64,000 nt of DNA, taken from contig NZ_JAHBAG010000001.1 in NCBI RefSeq assembly GCF_020510445.1, positions 782,501-846,500 on the forward strand, given 5' to 3'. Positions within the stretch are counted from its first letter, which is position 1; each line of letters begins with the position of its first letter. Under the pieces are notes generated by a model. That model was given only the letters and a program-made list of their open reading frames with translations, was not told where the DNA came from and did not search any database. The position numbers and the translations under genes were made by a program. Source of the DNA: Hydrogenophaga taeniospiralis. GTDB lineage: Bacteria; Pseudomonadota; Gammaproteobacteria; Burkholderiales; Burkholderiaceae_C. This document shows, piece after piece, positions 60,590-64,000 of this stretch.

Positions 60590-61384
60590 TCACAGCTTCT
60601 CGTCAAAGATCGCGACCGCGCGCGTCCAGCCGGCCGAGGCCCCACGGATCTTGTGCGGGAAGCAGCTGATGATGAAGCCCGTGGGCGGCAGCGCTTCGAG
60701 GTTGTGCAGCTTCTCGATGTGGCAGTAGCCGATGTCGCGCCCGGCCTTGTGGCCTTCCCAGATCAGGCTGGCGTCGTGCGTCTCGCCGTACTTCTTCGCG
60801 GTGTGCACGAAGGGCGCGTCCCAGCTCCAGGCGTCGGTGCCGGTCAGGCGCACGCCGCGCTCCAGCAGGTACATGGTGGCCTCGTAGCCCATGCCGCAGC
60901 CGGCGGCCACGTAGTCCGGGTGGCCGTAGCGCGAGCCCGCGCGGGTGTTGACCACCACGATCTCCAGCGGCGAGAGCGTGTGGCCGATGCGCTTGAGTTC
61001 GGCCTCCACGTCGTCGGCCGTGACCACGTAGCCGTCGGCGAAGTGGCGGAAGTCCAGTTTCACGCCCGGCTGGAAACACCACTCCAGCGGCACGTCGTGG
61101 ATGGCGATGGCGGGCTTCTTCTCACCCAGCGCCTTGTCCATGGTGGAGTGGAAGTGGTAGGGCGCGTCGAGGTGGGTGCCGTTGTGGGTGGAGAGCTGCA
61201 CCAGCTCCACCGCCCAGCCTTCGCCGTCGGGCAGGTCCTCCTTTTTCAGGCCGGGGAAGAAGGGTTCGATCTGCTCGAAGGTGTGCTCGTGGGTGAAGTA
61301 CTGGATCTTGGGCGCGAAGGCCGGCGGGTCGCTGAGCACGTCGTTTTCCAGAAAGATCGAGAGGTCGACGAATTTGCGGGGCAT
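60590..61384 (-). CDS. Cyclase family metal-dependent hydrolase (kynurenine formamidase-like fold)
   Basis: The 264-residue protein has the HxGTHxDxPxH-type zinc motif STHNGTHLDAPYHF and the downstream IVVVNTRAGSRYG and LTGTDAWSWDAP segments of the cyclase/arylformamidase family (COG1878). Members hydrolyse amides or lactones, for example N-formylkynurenine. There is no other kynurenine gene nearby; instead it follows an ABC importer gene cluster (28-bp gap) and precedes fahA, so it may act on an imported aromatic or carboxylate compound. Substrate unknown. Confidence 0.87.
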   Translation of the reverse strand: MPRKFVDLSIFLENDVLSDPPAFAPKIQYFTHEHTFEQIEPFFPGLKKEDLPDGEGWAVELVQLSTHNGTHLDAPYHFHSTMDKALGEKKPAIAIHDVPLEWCFQPGVKLDFRHFADGYVVTADDVEAELKRIGHTLSPLEIVVVNTRAGSRYGHPDYVAAGCGMGYEATMYLLERGVRLTGTDAWSWDAPFVHTAKKYGETHDASLIWEGHKAGRDIGYCHIEKLHNLEALPPTGFIISCFPHKIRGASAGWTRAVAIFDEKL

Positions 61385-61412
61385 GGGGGACTCCTTGAAA
61401 ACGGGTGGACAG

Positions 61413-62192
61413 TCAGGGGCGCTGCCAGCGCAGCAGGCGCCGCTCGGCCAGGGCCAGCGCGGCGTTGCTCGCGAAGCCGATGGCGCCCAGCAGCACGATG
61501 CCGGCGAACAGCTCGCTGGCCTGGAACGAGCGCGCGGCCAGCAGGATGGCCTGGCCCAGGCCGGCCTGCGAGGCGATCATTTCACCGACCACCGAGACGA
61601 TCAGCGAGACCGTCATCGACAGCCGCATGCCCGAGAGGATGTCGGGCATCGCGTTGGGCAGGCCGATCTTGGCGATGAATTCGAGGCGGCCCAGCTGCAG
61701 CGCCTGCGACACCTCGCGCAGCCGCACATGCACCTGCGCCAGGCCGTGCAGCGTGGCCAGCAGCACCGGCCACATGGAGCCGAAGGCCACCACCGCCAGC
61801 ACCATGCCGCCCGAGAGGCCGAACAGCGCGATGGCCAGCGGCATCACCGCCGAGGCCGGCAGCGGGCGGATGAATTCGAGCGTGGGCGCGATCCACTCGC
61901 GCGCCGCGCGCGAGCTGCCGATCAGCGCGCCCAGCGCGATGCCCAGGGCGCTGGCGAGCACCCAGCCGAGCAGCATGCGTTGGAGCGTGGCCCGGGTGTA
62001 GGCCAGCAGGTCGCCGCCCGCCAGGCCCTGCACCAGGCTGACCAGCGTGGCGGCCGGCGAGGGCAGGAAGGCGCGGTTGACCCAGCCGCTCTGGCTGGCC
62101 AGCCACCACAGGGCCACGAAGCCGCCGAGCACGGCGATGGAGCCCGCGGCGCTGCCGAGGGCGTTGAGGCGTTTGAAGGATGGAAGGCTCAT
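61413..62192 (-). CDS. ABC transporter permease, NitT/TauT type (second permease)
   Basis: The 259-residue inner-membrane protein has about six helices and the family sequence PSPAATLVSLVQGLAGGDLL, ATLQRMLLGWVLASALGIAL and the coupling-loop motif in QALQLGRLEFIAKIGLPNAM. It resembles SsuC/TauC permeases. It starts with an ATGA overlap with the upstream permease gene, implying a heteromeric channel. The imported substrate is unknown. Confidence 0.91.
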   Translation of the reverse strand: MSLPSFKRLNALGSAAGSIAVLGGFVALWWLASQSGWVNRAFLPSPAATLVSLVQGLAGGDLLAYTRATLQRMLLGWVLASALGIALGALIGSSRAAREWIAPTLEFIRPLPASAVMPLAIALFGLSGGMVLAVVAFGSMWPVLLATLHGLAQVHVRLREVSQALQLGRLEFIAKIGLPNAMPDILSGMRLSMTVSLIVSVVGEMIASQAGLGQAILLAARSFQASELFAGIVLLGAIGFASNAALALAERRLLRWQRP

Positions 62193-62932
62193 GCGGTTTG
62201 CTCCCCCATGCGGCGCGCCACCCGCTGCTGCAGCGCGAGCGCGCCGGCGTTGACGGCGTAGCCCACCCCGCCGATCCAGGCCAGCCAGCCCAGCATGAGC
62301 GCCGGGTCCAGGCTCTGCTGCGCGATCATCATGGCGTAGCCCATGCCGTTGGGGTTGGCCGCGATCTCCACCGTGACCGCCACCACCAGCGCGATCGCCA
62401 CGCCCAGGCGCAGCGCCACAAAGAGGCGCGGCACGATGGCCGGGCCGACGATCCAGGCGAAGCGCTGCAGCGGCGTGAGCTGCAGCGCCCGCGCCACCTC
62501 CAGCAGCCGGGGCTCGACCTGCTGCACCGCCGCCTGCGTGAGCACCAGCATGGGCCACAGGCAGGCAAAGGCGATCACGCTCACCTCCATGCGCAGGCCG
62601 AAGCCGAACACCAGCATGGCCAGCGGGATCAGTGCCACAGAGGGAATGGGCCGCGCGACTTCCACGCTCAGGTAGGCCGCTCGCGCCGCCCGGCGCGACA
62701 GGCCCAGCAGTGTGCCCAGCAGCAGCCCGCCGAGCGCGCCGATCAGCAGGCCCAGCGCGGCGCTGCCCAACGTGAACGCGGTCGCGCTCCAGAGCGAGCC
62801 GTCGGTGGCCGCGCCCGCCAGCGCCTGGAGCGCCGCGCTCGGCGGCGCGATGGCGTCGCTGCCCTGGCCGACGGTGCGGGTCCACAGCTCCAGCGCGCCG
62901 ATCAGCACGGCGGGGAAAACGAGGGCCTTCAT
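62189..62932 (-). CDS. ABC transporter permease, NitT/TauT type (first permease)
   Basis: The 247-residue inner-membrane protein has about six helices, with APPSAALQALAGAATDGSLW, SATAFTLGSAALGLLIGALG and the coupling loop ARALQLTPLQRFAWIVGPAI. It pairs with the permease encoded next, which it overlaps by four bases, and its own start overlaps the stop of the ATPase gene by four bases. Two different permeases in tandem are less usual than one SsuC-type gene. Confidence 0.9.
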   Translation of the reverse strand: MKALVFPAVLIGALELWTRTVGQGSDAIAPPSAALQALAGAATDGSLWSATAFTLGSAALGLLIGALGGLLLGTLLGLSRRAARAAYLSVEVARPIPSVALIPLAMLVFGFGLRMEVSVIAFACLWPMLVLTQAAVQQVEPRLLEVARALQLTPLQRFAWIVGPAIVPRLFVALRLGVAIALVVAVTVEIAANPNGMGYAMMIAQQSLDPALMLGWLAWIGGVGYAVNAGALALQQRVARRMGEQTA

Positions 62933-63699
62933 GCATGCCCCAGGTAGTGGTAGAGCTCGCGCCGCAGGCGCAGGAACTCCGGGTGCTCCTTGGTGCCGAT
63001 CTGGTCGCGCGGCTGCGGCAGCGGCACGTCGATCACCGCCGCCAGGCTGGGGCGCTCCGGGGTCGGGTTGGCGCGCAACGCGATCACCCGGTCGCCCAGG
63101 TACAGCGCCTCTTCCAGGTCGTGCGTGACGAACATGACCGTCAGCCCCTCTTCGCGCACCAGCCGCGCCAGCTCGTCCTGCAGCGTCTCGCGCGTCATCG
63201 CGTCCAGCGCGCCGAAGGGCTCGTCCATCATCATCACGTCGGGCCGCTGCGCCAGGCAGCGCGCGATCTGCACCCGCTGCTGCATCCCGCCCGAGAGCTG
63301 CGCCGGGTACTTGCTCGCGTGGGCGCCCAGGCCCACGGTGTCCAGCACCTTCGCGATGCGCGCGGGCCGCTCGGCCTCGGGCACCTTCGCCGCCTCCAGC
63401 GCCAGGCTCACGTTGGCCGCCACGCTGCGCCAGGGCAGCAGGGCGCGGCCATAGTCCTGGAACACGAAGGCCACCTCGCGGCTCGGGCCGGTGATCGGCC
63501 GGCCCTGGCGCATCACGGCACCGCTGCTGGGCGCCACGAAACCGGCCGCGGCGCGCAGCAGCGTGGTCTTGCCGCAGCCCGAGGGGCCGATCACGCAGAC
63601 GAACTCGCCGCGGCGCACGCTCAGCTCGGTGGGCGAGAGGATTTCACGGCCGCCGAGGGTGATGGCGACCTGATCGAAATGCAGAACGGTTTCGGACAC
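62929..63699 (-). CDS. ABC transporter ATP-binding protein, NitT/TauT type
   Basis: The 256-residue ATPase shows Walker A GPSGCGKTT, the Q-loop in FVFQDYGRALLPWRSV, signature LSGGMQQRVQIARCL, Walker B DVMMMDEPFGALD and the H-loop in VMFVTHDLEEALYLGDR. It is similar to SsuB/TauB/NrtD proteins. It energises the two permeases encoded by overlapping genes downstream, and lies seven bases after the substrate-binding protein gene. Confidence 0.94.
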   Translation of the reverse strand: MSETVLHFDQVAITLGGREILSPTELSVRRGEFVCVIGPSGCGKTTLLRAAAGFVAPSSGAVMRQGRPITGPSREVAFVFQDYGRALLPWRSVAANVSLALEAAKVPEAERPARIAKVLDTVGLGAHASKYPAQLSGGMQQRVQIARCLAQRPDVMMMDEPFGALDAMTRETLQDELARLVREEGLTVMFVTHDLEEALYLGDRVIALRANPTPERPSLAAVIDVPLPQPRDQIGTKEHPEFLRLRRELYHYLGHA

Positions 63700-63706
63700 C
63701 CGGGCC

Positions 63707-64000
63707 TCACTTCGCGATCAGCCGGGCCACATCGGGTGTGGTCTTGAGCATCTCCTGGTCCTTCATCAGGCCGACCCAGTAGTTCAGCTGCTTTTCCGTG
63801 ACGATGGGCGAGGGCGGGGAGATCTGCACCTTGGCCAGCACCTCGGGCGGCAGCTTGATGTATTTGCCAACGGCCGCGCGCACGGCCTCGTTGTTCCTGG
63901 GCTGCAGCATGAAGGCCGCGCCCTGCTGCACGCCCTCGCGGAAGGCCTTGACCGCAGCGGGGTTCTTCTCGGCCCACTCGCGCCGTGCGGTGTGGATGAT
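63707..64000 (-). CDS. ABC transporter substrate-binding protein, NMT1/SsuA-like (5' end outside window)
   Basis: The visible 97 C-terminal residues run to the window edge without a start: HTARREWAEKNPAAVKAFRE is followed by QQGAAFMLQPRNNEAVRAAV and QLNYWVGLMKDQEMLKTTPD. The pattern AEKNPAAVKAF is typical of NMT1/SsuA-like periplasmic binding proteins of NitT/TauT importers. It is the first gene of the operon seen here. The ligand is unknown. Confidence 0.85.
   Translation of the reverse strand: MIHTARREWAEKNPAAVKAFREGVQQGAAFMLQPRNNEAVRAAVGKYIKLPPEVLAKVQISPPSPIVTEKQLNYWVGLMKDQEMLKTTPDVARLIAK

Noticed and set aside
60590..61384. Assignment as kynurenine formamidase (kynB) of a tryptophan pathway
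   Set aside because: No kynA, kynU or related gene is adjacent, and an ABC importer plus fahA are. The fold-level name is safer.
58928..61678. Plus-strand frame of 916 codons
   Set aside because: Runs antisense across fahA and the cyclase-family gene; no recognisable domain, composition of a shadow frame.

Overview
This window is GC-rich (roughly two-thirds G+C), densely coding beta-proteobacterial chromosome. Gene content and order (mnmG-rsmG-parA-parB, MocR-controlled puu/pot genes, mprF-acvB, boxB, pilU) and the dispersed 3'-end repeats suggest a Comamonadaceae member, most like Hydrogenophaga. That placement is inference from family recognition; no search was run. I saw no rRNA, tRNA or CRISPR array.

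Layout. 1-4.6 kb: a truncated gene, DUF1697, a beta-class GST, a small secreted protein, and a hybrid histidine kinase with a LuxR-type regulator. 4.7-7.1 kb: agmatinase and an FAD amine oxidase, the start of a polyamine theme. 7.1-15.1 kb: a broken copy of a crystallin-like gene tail, a cytochrome b/PepSY pair, an 828-bp stretch with no intact gene, an NtrC-type two-component system, the intact triple beta-gamma-crystallin gene and a MocR regulator. 15.3-30.5 kb: a large putrescine uptake and catabolism block (puuD, puuA, spuC-like transaminase, potFGHI, a PhyH-type dioxygenase, puuC-like dehydrogenase, gabT, a second glutamine-synthetase-like ligase), interrupted by a retron-type reverse transcriptase. 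30.5-39 kb: a kinase-like gene, a Crp/Fnr regulator with a CRP-like site, cytochrome b561 with two YceI proteins, and mprF-acvB. 39-47 kb: the chromosome-partition neighbourhood (mnmG, rsmG, parA, parB) with four parS sites. 47-57 kb: a CsgG-like lipoprotein, Sel1 protein, D-2-hydroxyacid dehydrogenase, EF-hand protein, cobalamin adenosyltransferase, a lone boxB, pilU and a lipoprotein expansin. 57-64 kb: uracil permease, fumarylacetoacetase, a cyclase-family hydrolase and a NitT/TauT-type ABC transporter cut by the window end.

How the genes work together. Agmatinase makes putrescine and PotFGHI imports it. PuuA/PuuB/PuuC/PuuD-like enzymes would run the gamma-glutamylated route to GABA, the SpuC-like transaminase offers a direct route, and GabT passes GABA to succinate semialdehyde. 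The divergent MocR protein is the obvious candidate regulator.

The most unusual features are (i) the retron-type reverse transcriptase with an N-terminal extension; (ii) a GC-rich palindromic repeat found about 19 times, nearly always directly after a stop codon and always in the same orientation to the gene it follows, with two copies lying in frame inside rsmG and a glutamine-synthetase gene; (iii) a roughly 450-bp imperfect palindrome between rsmG and a LysE exporter; and (iv) a secreted protein with three calcium-type beta-gamma-crystallin domains plus a glycine zipper, whose C-terminal end is duplicated as a remnant 5 kb away.
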